A stretch of 64,000 bases of DNA from IDS-8 sp964607425 (GTDB taxonomy: Bacteria; Pseudomonadota; Gammaproteobacteria; Steroidobacterales; Woeseiaceae): NCBI GenBank assembly GCA_964607425.1, contig CAZSKQ010000005.1, positions 1-64,000 of the forward strand, in the 5' to 3' direction. Below the pieces are notes generated by a model. The model saw only the letters and a list, made by a program, of their open reading frames with translations, was not told the origin of the DNA and ran no database searches. A program made the position numbers and the translations under genes. Positions 32,580-42,053 of the stretch are shown piece after piece. Within the stretch, counting starts at the first letter, position 1. The number at the start of each line of letters is the position of its first letter.

Positions 32580-35213
32580 GTGCCGCCCGGGGGCGGACAG
32601 GTGCCGGCGTATCGGTGGCTGACGGAGGCGGTGGACGCCGGTGCGGAAATCGTCACCGCGAGCCGCCGCCTGGCGCGTGAGCTGCGGCGCGTGCACGACG
32701 CCCGGCAGCTGGAGCAGGGGTTCACGGCCTGGCGGACCCCGCGCATCCTGTCCTGGGAAGCCTGGCTGAATGCCTTCGTCGACTCCGCGGATGCGGGCGC
32801 CGGTTTCCCGCGGCGTTTGCACCCGCAGGCTTCAGCGATCCTGTGGGAACGCTGCATCGCGGGCGCGGCCGATGTGCAGGTACTCGATCATGGGGCCCTC
32901 GTGCGCCAGTCGCGCCAGGCCTGGCAACGCATCAACGATTGGCGCGTGCCCCTGGCCGATCTCAGGCACCACGCCGCCAACGACGACGAGAAGCTGTTTG
33001 CCTCCGCGGCCGATGCTTACCGGCGCCTGCTCGACCGCCACGGCTGGATCGATGGCGCACTCTTGCCGGAATTCGTCGCTGCAAGGTTACGAACCGGGGC
33101 TCTCGAGGTGCCCGCGCGCGTGGTGCTCGCGGGCTTCGATCGCCTCACCCCGGCCGCCGAAGCGCTGGCCGCGGCGCTCGAAACGCGCGGCTGCCGCCTG
33201 TCGCTGGCACCGCCGCCCGCGCATGGCGCGGCACCGCGAATCGTCTCCTGCGCGGACGCCGACGCCGAGCTGCGCGCGGCGGGCGCCTGGGCGCGCGCGC
33301 AACTGGCAAGCCACCCCGAGGCCCGGATCGCGATCGTGTACCCGGGCCTCGAGCAGCACGCGGCCCGTGCCGAGCGGCTGGTGCGCGAAGGGCTCGCGCC
33401 GGGCTGGCAGCAGGGCGGCCGGGAGTACGCCGCCGCCGTGCAGGTCTCCTACGGCCGCAAGCTCATCGATTACCCGCTGGTGGCCATCGCGATCGGCTGG
33501 CTGCAGTGGGCCAGGCGCGGCCTGTCATCCGGCGAGGTCAGTTTGCTGTTGCGCACACCCCTGGCCGGCGGTGGCGCGATCGGCGGGTGCAGCCGCCTGG
33601 AGCTCGCGCTGCGGCGCCTGCCGGATCGGCGCTGGAGCCCGGCGAGCCTCGCCGGTGCCTTGCGCGGCGCCGACGAGAGCGCCGAGGCGCTCGCATGGCT
33701 CGCGCGGGCCGACAGCGTCGCGCAGGCGGGCTTCGGCGATGCCGAACCGGCCTCGCCGGCGAGCTGGGCGGCCCGCATACACGCGTTCCTCGACCGCATC
33801 GGCTGGCCGGGAGAGCAGGCGTGGGACAGCGCGGAGTTCCAGCTCGTCAATCGCTGGCGCGAGCTCCTGAACGAGTTCTCCCGGATCGAACCGGTGCGGC
33901 CGCGGCTCAAGTACGGCGAGGCGCTCGCGCGCCTGCTGCAGGCCGGGGCCGAGGTCGTGTGGCAGCCGGAAAGCGCGCCGGGGGTCGTGCAGCTGCTGGG
34001 CACGCTGGAGGCGGCGGGGCTGGAATTCGATCACGTCAGGGTCGGCAACCTGCACGCGCTGCAGTGGCCCCCGCCGGCGCACCCGTTGCCGCTCGTGTCG
34101 CGGGCCCTGCAGCGGCAGGCCGGTATGCCCGATGCCACGCCGGCGGACACGCTCGCTTTTGCGCAGCGGACGCTTGCGCGGCTCGCTGGCAGCGCCCCGC
34201 ATGTGGTGCTGAGCTGGCCGCGTGCCGATCGCGAATCGGAGCTCGGCCCCAGTCCCTTGCTGGCGGCTTACGCGGCAGCCGATGCCGCTGACGTTCCCGA
34301 TCCGGGTTGGTATGCCGCCTCGCTGGCGGGCAGCGGCACAACGGCCCGCATCGCCGCCGACCCGGTGCCGCGCGTGCAGCCGGACGAGCGCGTGCTCGGC
34401 GGGGCGTACACGGTGCAGCGCCAGGTCACCGATCCCTTCAGCGCGTTCGCCTGCGGCCGGCTGGGGGTGAGCGAGTTGCCGCTCATGCAGCCGGGCCTGT
34501 CCGCGATGCTGGGGGGCAGCATCGTGCACGCGGCGCTTTACGAATTGTTGAAATCGCGGCCCACGTCGAGCGAGCTCCGGGGCTGGATCGCGGAGGGCTC
34601 ACTGGCAGCGCGGGTCGCGGCCGCGGTCGATGCGGCGCTCGCGCCTCACGAGCGGCAGGCGGACGGGGTCCTGCGCCGCCTGCTGGCTTTGGAGCGGCGC
34701 CGGCTCAATCCTGTCCTGCTGGACTTCGTCACGCGCGAAAGCAGGCGTGCGCCGTTCGCCGTGGAAAGCGTCGAAACGACCCGGGTTCTCCTTGCGCACG
34801 GCGTGCGCCTGGAGCTGCGCGTGGACCGGATCGACCGCCTGGCGGATGGCTCGCTGCTGGTCATCGACTACAAGACCGGTGCCGTCAAGTCGCTGCTGGA
34901 CCGGAACGGCCAGCCGAAAGACGTGCAACTCGTCGTTTATGCCGCCGCCCTCGACCGGGATGTCGCCGCCCTCGTGTTGGTGAATCTCGCGGGCAGCGGC
35001 ATCCGCTACCGGGGCATCGGCCGCGATGCCGAATGGGGTGGTTTGGACCCGGCGGAGTGGCGGCGCCGGCTGGAGGAGTGGCAAGCGATCGTGGACGATG
35101 CGCTCGAGCGCTTCGCGGCCGGGGACGTGCGCGTAAACGTCAGCCGCGGGAGCGACGCCGGCCGCCCGCTCGCCCTCATGAGCCGCGTCGAGGAATTGAA
35201 GCGTGAGCTGTGA
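32580..35213 (+). CDS. AddB-like DNA repair nuclease subunit (TIGR03623-type)
   Basis: An 877-aa protein of the group annotated as probable DNA repair protein, paired with a UvrD/RecB-like helicase. The C-terminal PD-(D/E)XK nuclease fold shows RLELRVDRIDRLADGSLLVIDYKTGAVKS with the D-x-K residues at about 763-766, and LGGSIVHAALYELL marks the start of that domain. The N-terminal part is an inactivated helicase-like region; no intact Walker A is seen. It likely resects double-strand breaks as an AddB/RecC equivalent. GTG 32580 lies 10 nt after AAGGAAGGAG. It overlaps the helicase gene by 11 nt. Confidence 0.82.
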   Translation: MPPGGGQVPAYRWLTEAVDAGAEIVTASRRLARELRRVHDARQLEQGFTAWRTPRILSWEAWLNAFVDSADAGAGFPRRLHPQASAILWERCIAGAADVQVLDHGALVRQSRQAWQRINDWRVPLADLRHHAANDDEKLFASAADAYRRLLDRHGWIDGALLPEFVAARLRTGALEVPARVVLAGFDRLTPAAEALAAALETRGCRLSLAPPPAHGAAPRIVSCADADAELRAAGAWARAQLASHPEARIAIVYPGLEQHAARAERLVREGLAPGWQQGGREYAAAVQVSYGRKLIDYPLVAIAIGWLQWARRGLSSGEVSLLLRTPLAGGGAIGGCSRLELALRRLPDRRWSPASLAGALRGADESAEALAWLARADSVAQAGFGDAEPASPASWAARIHAFLDRIGWPGEQAWDSAEFQLVNRWRELLNEFSRIEPVRPRLKYGEALARLLQAGAEVVWQPESAPGVVQLLGTLEAAGLEFDHVRVGNLHALQWPPPAHPLPLVSRALQRQAGMPDATPADTLAFAQRTLARLAGSAPHVVLSWPRADRESELGPSPLLAAYAAADAADVPDPGWYAASLAGSGTTARIAADPVPRVQPDERVLGGAYTVQRQVTDPFSAFACGRLGVSELPLMQPGLSAMLGGSIVHAALYELLKSRPTSSELRGWIAEGSLAARVAAAVDAALAPHERQADGVLRRLLALERRRLNPVLLDFVTRESRRAPFAVESVETTRVLLAHGVRLELRVDRIDRLADGSLLVIDYKTGAVKSLLDRNGQPKDVQLVVYAAALDRDVAALVLVNLAGSGIRYRGIGRDAEWGGLDPAEWRRRLEEWQAIVDDALERFAAGDVRVNVSRGSDAGRPLALMSRVEELKREL

Positions 35214-38200
35214 CGCGCGGCTTGAGGAGGATCGCCGCGCGCGCGCGGCGGCGCTCGACGTCGCGCGCTCGTTCATCGTGCAGGCGCCTGCCGGATCGGG
35301 CAAGACGGAACTTTTGATCCAGCGGTATCTCACGCTGCTTGCGACCGTCGACGAGCCCGAGGAAGTGATTGCCATCACCTTCACGAAAAAAGCGGCGCAG
35401 GAGATGCAGCTACGCGTGGCGGCCGCGCTGGCGCGCGCGGCAGGCGGGGTGCCGCCGGACGAAGACCATCACCGGACGACGTTCGAAGCCGCGCGCCGGG
35501 CGCTGGAACGCGGCTCACAGCGCGGCTGGGAGCTGGTGCAGTCGCCGCGCCGCATGCGCATCCAGACGCTCGATGCCCTGAACGCGAGCATTGCGCGCTC
35601 GCTGCCGTTCAGCTCGGGCCTCGGCGGCACCGCGGGCGTGTTGCCCGACGAAGAGCTGGAGCGCTTTTATCGGGCGGCGGGTGCGGCCACGCTCGACTGG
35701 CTGCTGGTCGAGGGGGAGGAATCCGCGGCCGTCGAACAACTGCTCCTGCACCTCGACAACAACAGCGGCGCGTTCATCGCGCACCTGGCCGGTATGCTCG
35801 GGACACGCGACCAGTGGCTGCCGCTGGTGGGCGCGGGGCTCGCGCCGGGCGCGGGCGCCGAGAGCGTGCGCCGGGCGCTGGAAGCCAACATCGCCGAGCT
35901 CATCGAGGCACACCTGCGCAAGCTGCGCAGCCTGTTTCCGCCGGCGTGCATTCCGCGGCTGCTCCGCCTCGCGCATTACGCCGCCGGGAACCGCGACGCG
36001 CGCGAGGCCGGGCTGGCCGGTCCGGCGACGGCGCTGCCCCCGGCGGAGGCGGAGCGGGCGGAGGACTGGCGCGCACTGGCGGACCTGCTGCTGACGCAGG
36101 CCGGCAACTTCCGCAAGTCCGTGAACGGCGGCAACGGGTTTCCGCCGCGGGACGACGGGCAGAAGCAGGAAATGCTCGAGCTGCTCGAGCTGCTGGCGCC
36201 ACACGCCGAGCTCGCCGCCGCGCTGCACCGGGTTCGCGGCTTGCCCCCCGCGCGCTACACCGACGAGCAATGGTCGGTGCTGCTCGCCTTGTTCCGCTTG
36301 CTGCCGCTTGCCGTGGGCGAGCTGCGGCGCCTTTTTACCGAGCGCGGCGTCACGGACTACATCGAGGTCGCGCTGGCCGCCGACCGCGCGCTCGGCAGCG
36401 CGGACGAGCCCGGCGAGATCGCGCTGCTGCTCGACTACGGTGTGCGCCACCTGCTGATCGACGAGATGCAGGACACCTCGATCGCGCAGTACCGCCTGCT
36501 CGAGAAATTGGTGGCGGGCTGGCAGCCGGGTGACGGGCGCACACTGTTTTGCGTTGGCGACCCGATGCAGTCGATCTACCGCTTCCGCAATGCCGAGGTC
36601 GGGCAGTTCCTGCTGGCGCGCGAAGCAGGCATTGGTGGCGTTGCACTGGAGTCGTTGGTACTGAGCCGCAACTTTCGCTCTTGCGGGGAACTGGTGGAGT
36701 GGTTCAACCGCGTGTTCGAGACTACGTTGCCGGCCGCCGACGACATCACGGGCGGTGCCATCGCCTATTCGGCATCGGTCGCGGGCGCCGAGCGTCCGCA
36801 GGGAGAATGCCGGGTGCACGCCGTGCTGGGGGCCGACGCGGACGACGAAGCCGAGCGCGGCGCGGCCGTCATCCGGCGGTGCCTCGCCGCCGGCGCGGCC
36901 GATGAGAGCGTGGCGGTGCTGGTGCGCAGCCGCACGCACCTGCCGTTGCTGCTGCAGAAGCTGCGCGCACTTTGCATCGGGTACCAGGCCGTCGAAATCG
37001 ACCGCCTCACCGACCTGCCCGAGATCATCGAGCTGCTCGCATTGACGCGCGCGCTGTGCCACCCGGGCGATCGCATCGCGTGGCTCGGGCTGCTGCGCGG
37101 ACCGTGGGCTGGCCTGACGTGGAACGACTTGCACACGCTGGTACGCAACGATCGCCGGCGCACGGTCTGGGAGCTGCTGCACGACGAAGTACGCACCGCC
37201 GCGCTGCCGCCGGCGACGAATGCACGCCTGGCAGCGGTAGTGCAGGCGCTCGCGCCTTTCCTCGCGGGCCACGGCACGCGTTCACTGCGCGAGACGGTCG
37301 AACGTGCGTGGTTTGCGTTGCGCGGCCCGCTGCTGCTCGCGTCGGAGGAGCAGGCGGACAATGCCTACCGCTTCTTCGACGTGTTGGAGCGTCTCGAGAC
37401 CGCGGGTACGCTGCCCGAAGTCGCGGAGCTCGAAGCGATGCTCGACGAGCAGCGTACGTCGACAGGATCGGGGCACGATGCGCGCGTGCAGGTCATGACG
37501 ATGCACAAGGCGAAAGGCCTCGAGTTCGATCACGTAGTGCTGTACGGGCTAGGGCGGCGTCCGCGCGGCAGCGCGAAACCCGTGTTGAGCTGGCGGGCCG
37601 TTCCCGGCCGTGACGGGCATGACGGCCTGCTCATCAGCCCGATCGGCCCGCGTGCGGAGATTGACGGGGATCCGCTGCATTCATGGATCGAAGCGGCGGG
37701 CCGCGACAAGGATCGCCTGGAGCAGGATCGACTGCTGTACGTCGCCTGCACGCGGGCGCGCCAATCGCTGCACCTCGTCGGGCACGTGGGGCTGTCCGCC
37801 GACGGCGAACGCCTGAACGCGCCGCCGCGCACGGCACTGCTCTCCGGGATCTGGCCCTCGCTCCGCGCCGAGTACGATGCGGCATTCGCCGCGCGCGCCG
37901 CCGGCGAGGCCCAGCCTCCCGCGCGCACGGCTCCCGTGTTCCGCCAGCCGCTGCTGCGCCGGCTGGCGGACGAGGCGGCGTTGCCGCCGCCGCCGGTGCT
38001 GCCGGGCGCGAGCGCCGGGGACCGGGCGGCCGCCGGGGACACGCCCCGGCCCGTCCAGTTTTACTGGGTGGGCGCGATCTCGCGCCACGCGGGCACCATT
38101 GCCCACCGCTGGCTGCAACGGATGGCCGGCGGCCGCGCGCCGCTGGCCGCCACGGCCGCGGACCTGCTGCCGGCGAGCCGCCGCTGGGCCGCGGACCTCG

Positions 38201-38583
38201 GGGTACCCGCGGCTGACGTCGACGCCGTGTGCGAACGCGTGCAGGCAGCCGTCGCGCGGATCCTCGCCGACGAGCGCGGCCGCTGGCTGCTCACCGGCGA
38301 AGGCCACGCGGAGCTGGCGGTGACGGGCCTGTGGCAGGGCCGCGCTACATCAATCGTCATCGATCGCGTGCGCATCGCCGATGACGGCGTGCACTGGATC
38401 GTCGACTACAAGACCAGCTCGCACGAAGGTGGCGACCTCGAAGGCTTCCTCGAGCAGGAGCAAGCACGCTATCGGCCGCAGCTCGCACAGTACGCGGCCA
38501 TCTATCGCGAGCTCACGAATGCGCCGGTGCGCACGGCGCTCTACTTCCCCCTGCTGCAGCAATTCGTTGAAGTCCGTTTGTAG
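35203..38583 (+). CDS. AddA-like UvrD-family helicase/nuclease
   Basis: A 1126-aa superfamily 1A helicase with a C-terminal nuclease. Walker A QAPAGSGKTE at about 27-36; motif Ia AITFTKKAAQEMQLRV; motif II LLIDEMQDTSIAQYRLLEKL; motif III FCVGDPMQSIYRFRNAEV; motif IV/V region QVMTMHKAKGLEFDHVVLYGL; motif VI RLLYVACTRARQSLHLVG. The PD-(D/E)XK nuclease has WIVDYKTSS at about 1065-1073 and QEQARYRPQLAQYAAIY. With the upstream gene it probably forms an AddAB/RecBCD-type end-resection enzyme. Start GTG 35203. Its TAG stop is supplied by the REP palindrome at 38580-38605. Confidence 0.88.
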   Translation: MSCDARLEEDRRARAAALDVARSFIVQAPAGSGKTELLIQRYLTLLATVDEPEEVIAITFTKKAAQEMQLRVAAALARAAGGVPPDEDHHRTTFEAARRALERGSQRGWELVQSPRRMRIQTLDALNASIARSLPFSSGLGGTAGVLPDEELERFYRAAGAATLDWLLVEGEESAAVEQLLLHLDNNSGAFIAHLAGMLGTRDQWLPLVGAGLAPGAGAESVRRALEANIAELIEAHLRKLRSLFPPACIPRLLRLAHYAAGNRDAREAGLAGPATALPPAEAERAEDWRALADLLLTQAGNFRKSVNGGNGFPPRDDGQKQEMLELLELLAPHAELAAALHRVRGLPPARYTDEQWSVLLALFRLLPLAVGELRRLFTERGVTDYIEVALAADRALGSADEPGEIALLLDYGVRHLLIDEMQDTSIAQYRLLEKLVAGWQPGDGRTLFCVGDPMQSIYRFRNAEVGQFLLAREAGIGGVALESLVLSRNFRSCGELVEWFNRVFETTLPAADDITGGAIAYSASVAGAERPQGECRVHAVLGADADDEAERGAAVIRRCLAAGAADESVAVLVRSRTHLPLLLQKLRALCIGYQAVEIDRLTDLPEIIELLALTRALCHPGDRIAWLGLLRGPWAGLTWNDLHTLVRNDRRRTVWELLHDEVRTAALPPATNARLAAVVQALAPFLAGHGTRSLRETVERAWFALRGPLLLASEEQADNAYRFFDVLERLETAGTLPEVAELEAMLDEQRTSTGSGHDARVQVMTMHKAKGLEFDHVVLYGLGRRPRGSAKPVLSWRAVPGRDGHDGLLISPIGPRAEIDGDPLHSWIEAAGRDKDRLEQDRLLYVACTRARQSLHLVGHVGLSADGERLNAPPRTALLSGIWPSLRAEYDAAFAARAAGEAQPPARTAPVFRQPLLRRLADEAALPPPPVLPGASAGDRAAAGDTPRPVQFYWVGAISRHAGTIAHRWLQRMAGGRAPLAATAADLLPASRRWAADLGVPAADVDAVCERVQAAVARILADERGRWLLTGEGHAELAVTGLWQGRATSIVIDRVRIADDGVHWIVDYKTSSHEGGDLEGFLEQEQARYRPQLAQYAAIYRELTNAPVRTALYFPLLQQFVEVRL

Positions 38584-38605
38584 AAGCCCGCGCGGCGGCT
38601 CCTAC
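38580..38605. repeat. REP variant providing two convergent stop codons
   Basis: A palindrome with GTAG at both ends: GTAGAAGCC, then CGCGCGGC, then GGCTCCTAC. The left TAG (38581-38583) is the stop of the AddA-like gene on the plus strand. The right CTA (38602-38604) is the stop of gspN on the minus strand. It is a divergent member of the REP family described at 27668. Confidence 0.75.
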
Positions 38606-39333
38606 AACGCGCCCTCGAAGCGGAAAGTGCGCATGCCCTCCGCGTCGGGCTCGCCAAGTAATTGCAGCTGCTGCACGACCTCGGCCGGTGTCTCGTTGGT
38701 GGTGCGCACGCGGCCCGACAGGAGGTAGCTCCGGTCGGGCTGCAGCTCGAGCGTGCCGGCCAGTTCGAGCACGCCGGCCATGTCTTCGAAGCGGGCGGTC
38801 ACGACGTTTTCCACTGTTTCGAAGGCGGCGCGGTAATCGCCGAGCGGCACGGGTGCGAGCATGGGCACGGCGAGATCGTGCACCTCGGCTGTTCCGGTCG
38901 CCCGCAGGGGCCAGCCGTCGACCACGACCAGGGTTTCGAACTGCAGATCGATTTGCCCCGCCGCGCCCACGAGCGCGCCGCCTAGGGCCGCAAGCGATAC
39001 GCCGGCGCGCAGGTTCGCCAGGTGCACGGAGCCTCCGGGTGCCAGCGCGACCTCGCTTTCCAGGGAACCGCCGGCCGGTTCGGCCGAGACGGCATAGCCG
39101 GCTTTGCCGGTCAGGAGCGCCGTTGGGCGAAAGCGCCAGCTGAGGTTGCCGGCATAGAAGCCGCCGAAGGTGCCTGCCGCGGCGGAGCCGCGCCACACCG
39201 TGCCCGAGATCCCGGACAGGCGCACCGTGTCGGGCATGAACCATTGGTAGGCGACACGGGCGGGGAACAGCAGCACCAGGCCGGCGAGGAATACCAGGGC
39301 GCCGGTGAGGACCAGGCGGGTGCGGCGTTGCAT
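38602..39333 (-). CDS. gspN: type II secretion system protein N
   Basis: A 243-aa inner-membrane protein of the T2SS. One N-terminal membrane helix (LVLTGALVFLAGLVLLFPARVAYQWF) is followed by a periplasmic beta-rich domain with LSGISGTVWRGSA and AGNLSWRFRPTALLTGKAGYAVSAE, typical of GspN. Last gene of the gspG-N block, 31 nt after gspM. Start MQRRTRLVL at 39333. It ends at the REP palindrome, whose CTA gives its stop codon. Confidence 0.85.
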   Translation of the reverse strand: MQRRTRLVLTGALVFLAGLVLLFPARVAYQWFMPDTVRLSGISGTVWRGSAAAGTFGGFYAGNLSWRFRPTALLTGKAGYAVSAEPAGGSLESEVALAPGGSVHLANLRAGVSLAALGGALVGAAGQIDLQFETLVVVDGWPLRATGTAEVHDLAVPMLAPVPLGDYRAAFETVENVVTARFEDMAGVLELAGTLELQPDRSYLLSGRVRTTNETPAEVVQQLQLLGEPDAEGMRTFRFEGAL

Positions 39334-39364
39334 CAGGAAGCGAACCTTGTGGCGCTGCTCACCA

Positions 39365-39847
39365 TCAGCGCTCCAGGATGAGCGTGGCGTTGACCCGGCC
39401 GGCAGCGTCCCGTGCCGTGGTCGAGAAGCTGCCGGATTGCACGTGCAGGCCGTAATCCTGCGCGAGATCGCCCAGCCAGAGCACGAGGTCGTCGAACGCG
39501 ACGCCCTCGAATTCCAGCCGTATCCCGTTCCCGGGGGTCGGCGAGCTGCGTTGCAGCGAGCTGTAGAGATCACGGCTGCGCAGCGTGTCGTCCACGATCA
39601 CGACCAGCGACTGGTTGAGGCCCGCCGGTGCGCCGCGGCCGTTTGCCGCCGCCTGCAGGTCGCCGCGCATCGCGCGCAGGTCGGCCAGTGCGTCTTGCCA
39701 GGTCTGGACGCCCCGGGCCGCGCTCTCCTGGCCGCGGTCCAGCGGCATCCAGATCGCCAGGTAGAAGATCGCGAGCACGAGGGCGGCCGCCGCCGCGGCC
39801 ACGAACAGCCGCTCGCGCTGCTGCAGCGATTCGAACCAGTCCCTCAT
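39365..39847 (-). CDS. gspM: type II secretion system protein M
   Basis: A 160-aa bitopic protein of the T2SS platform: a short cytoplasmic tail MRDWFESLQQRERLF, one membrane helix VAAAAAALVLAIFYLAIWM, then a coiled-coil and ferredoxin-like periplasmic domain that dimerises with GspL. The start overlaps the gspL stop by 4 nt (ATGA). Identification rests on layout and position between gspL and gspN. Confidence 0.88.
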   Translation of the reverse strand: MRDWFESLQQRERLFVAAAAAALVLAIFYLAIWMPLDRGQESAARGVQTWQDALADLRAMRGDLQAAANGRGAPAGLNQSLVVIVDDTLRSRDLYSSLQRSSPTPGNGIRLEFEGVAFDDLVLWLGDLAQDYGLHVQSGSFSTTARDAAGRVNATLILER

Positions 39848-41121
39848 GCGCCGCTCTCCCGGATCTGGATCTGGCTGCTGACCCGTTCGCCCTGCTGGTT
39901 CGTGCCCTGGATTGACGCCGTGAAGCGCCCGCTCTCCCGGATCATGCGCTGGATGTTGTCGAGCGTCGCGACGTCCGGCGCCGATACGCGGATGTCGGTG
40001 ACGCCGCTGCGGTAGCTGAGCGCCTCGATCCGGGCTTCCGCGTTCGCGTCCAGGGCCCGCCCGACCTGCTCCAGCGACTGCAGGAAGACCTGCGGCGTCT
40101 CGGTGCGCCCGGTGCGCGCGCGCAGCGACGAGAGCAGTGCGGCCGGGTCCTGGTTCTGGATCGCGGATGCCCCCGGCACCGCTTCCCGGTATTCCGCGAC
40201 GAACTGCTCGCGTAGTGCCGCTTCCTGCTGGTTCAGCACGTACAGGTTGGCTGCCTTGCCCAGCAGCCCGACGCCGACCAGCGCCAGCAGCAGCATCGCC
40301 GCCACCTTCCAGCGCCTGAGCAACCCGGCGTATTCGGCCTTATCGGCGTAATCGCCCTGCAGCAGGTTGATTCCGGCACCGCTCGCGACGGTTACCGCCA
40401 GCCGCGGCAACACCCCGTCCGGCAGCAGGTTGATGTCGAGGCTCTCGAGTTCCTCGCGCATGGCGATCCAGTCGTGGCGATATCGCTCGTCGTCGCCCGG
40501 CCGGCAATAGACGATGGCGTGCCGCGGCAGTGACGGCGCGGCGCCGCCGCCGTCGTCTGCTGTCTCGTCGTCGTCGAGCGCACCGATGGCCGCCAGCGCC
40601 TCGGCCGGCGTGACCCCCTGCATCACGAGCTCGACCTCCGCGCCGTCGTTCACCATGACTTCCTGCTCCGCGACCAGCAGGCTGATCGTGCCGGGGAGCC
40701 GTGCGAGGCCGTGATTCTCCGGGATCATGGCCGCGGGTCTGAGCCCGGCCTCCGCCAGGCGCCGCTGCCATTCGTCCAGCGTTTCGCGGCTGACGATCGA
40801 GACCGGGACGCGGCCGCTTTCGCGCCGGGTGCCGGCGGCGAAGTGCAGCTGGTCGACATCTTCCGCGAGGAATTCCTCGAAAGCGTAGGGGAGGGCGGCC
40901 TGCAGGCGCGCACCGCCCTTGACCGGCACGTCCGCGCTGGCGGTCAGCACCTCGGTGCCCGGCACGAGAACGATGACCCTGCGCTCGCCTGCCGCGGCCG
41001 CCGCATCCGCCAGCGAACCGGCAACGGGGGCGCCAAGACGCGTGCCGCTGGAGTCGACCGCCATCCAGCTCGCGGGCGCGTCCGCGTCCGCCGGCATTCG
41101 GATAACCAGGATCTCCGCCAT
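39844..41121 (-). CDS. gspL: type II secretion system protein L
   Basis: A 425-aa assembly-platform protein. The cytoplasmic N-terminal actin-like domain (about 1-240) has DVPVKGGARLQAALPYAFEEFLAEDVDQLHFA and INLLPDGVLPRL, INLLQGDYA. One membrane helix follows at about 272-290 (VAAMLLLALVGVGLLGKAA), then a periplasmic ferredoxin-like domain. GspL recruits the GspE ATPase to the platform. Its ATG shares one base with the gspK stop (TGATG). Confidence 0.9.
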   Translation of the reverse strand: MAEILVIRMPADADAPASWMAVDSSGTRLGAPVAGSLADAAAAAGERRVIVLVPGTEVLTASADVPVKGGARLQAALPYAFEEFLAEDVDQLHFAAGTRRESGRVPVSIVSRETLDEWQRRLAEAGLRPAAMIPENHGLARLPGTISLLVAEQEVMVNDGAEVELVMQGVTPAEALAAIGALDDDETADDGGGAAPSLPRHAIVYCRPGDDERYRHDWIAMREELESLDINLLPDGVLPRLAVTVASGAGINLLQGDYADKAEYAGLLRRWKVAAMLLLALVGVGLLGKAANLYVLNQQEAALREQFVAEYREAVPGASAIQNQDPAALLSSLRARTGRTETPQVFLQSLEQVGRALDANAEARIEALSYRSGVTDIRVSAPDVATLDNIQRMIRESGRFTASIQGTNQQGERVSSQIQIRESGA

Positions 41122-42053
41122 CAGGCCGTGCCGAAGCTGCGCAGGATGGGGGTCACGCTGCCTTGCGGGCTGCGCTGGAGCAGGCTGTAGAGTGTGAAGC
41201 GCACGTTACCGATTTGCACTACGACCTGCAGCTGGAAGTAATTCGTCGCATCATCGAGGCTGTTTACCACATCCGGGGCCACCAGGGACGAGAACGCCGT
41301 CTGGACATCGGGAAATCCGCCTTCCGCACGCTCGGCCAGCAGCGATTCGATGTGGCCCGCGGTCAGGTTCTCGTCCAACGACCGCAGGACGGCCGCGGTG
41401 GCCGTGTTGGCGTTGATGGTCGTGCGTCCCGGCAGCGCGGTAATGTGCGGCGCGAGCACGTCGAACGCGGCCTTGCTCATGCCCTCGAGCGCGGCGAGCT
41501 CGCTGATGCTGGTGAGCATGCGGTTGGCGGTTCGGTAGGGCGGCACCGCCGTGGTATAGGTTGTGTCCTCGGCCCCGTCCGGAAACTGCGCTTCCTGGTC
41601 GGCATCGAGCCAGTCCGCGGCAACGCCCGCGAGCTTCGGGTCGAGCTCCAGCACCATGAGGAGCCGCCGGAACTGCTCGAGGGCTTGCGGCCGTACTTCG
41701 CCACGGTCATCGACCAGGTTGTTGACGTTGAAGCGCCCCTGCAGGTCGATGATGCGCCCGGCGACCTCGCCGCCCTCGAAGGGCAGGCCGGGCAGTTCCT
41801 GGGCCCAGATTTCGCCCAGGTGATCCGTCTGCGAATCCTCCAGGTCCTGGTGCAGGATGCCGATGATCCAGCTTTCAGCGCCGAGCGCGATCTGCAGCGC
41901 CTGGTCGCGGTGCAGCATCACCGTCGTGCGCCGCACGTCGAGCGCGTTGTCCCAGGCAAGGTCGGCGGCCACCATCGCGGCCAGCGCACTGATCAGCATC
42001 GCCGTGATCAGCGCGACTCCGCGGTTCCTGCTGCTTCCGCGAGCGAGCTTCAC
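41121..42053 (-). CDS. gspK: type II secretion minor pseudopilin K
   Basis: A 310-aa minor pseudopilin that caps the pseudopilus tip with GspI and GspJ. The prepilin-like N-terminus is RGVALITAMLISALAAMVAADLAW, with G before V and A; GspK lacks the usual Glu at mature position 5, as seen here. The globular part includes DLQGRFNVNNLVDDRG and PGRTTININ-like GRTTINANTATAAVLRSL. GTG 42053 overlaps the gspJ stop by 4 nt. Confidence 0.92.
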   Translation of the reverse strand: MKLARGSSRNRGVALITAMLISALAAMVAADLAWDNALDVRRTTVMLHRDQALQIALGAESWIIGILHQDLEDSQTDHLGEIWAQELPGLPFEGGEVAGRIIDLQGRFNVNNLVDDRGEVRPQALEQFRRLLMVLELDPKLAGVAADWLDADQEAQFPDGAEDTTYTTAVPPYRTANRMLTSISELAALEGMSKAAFDVLAPHITALPGRTTINANTATAAVLRSLDENLTAGHIESLLAERAEGGFPDVQTAFSSLVAPDVVNSLDDATNYFQLQVVVQIGNVRFTLYSLLQRSPQGSVTPILRSFGTA

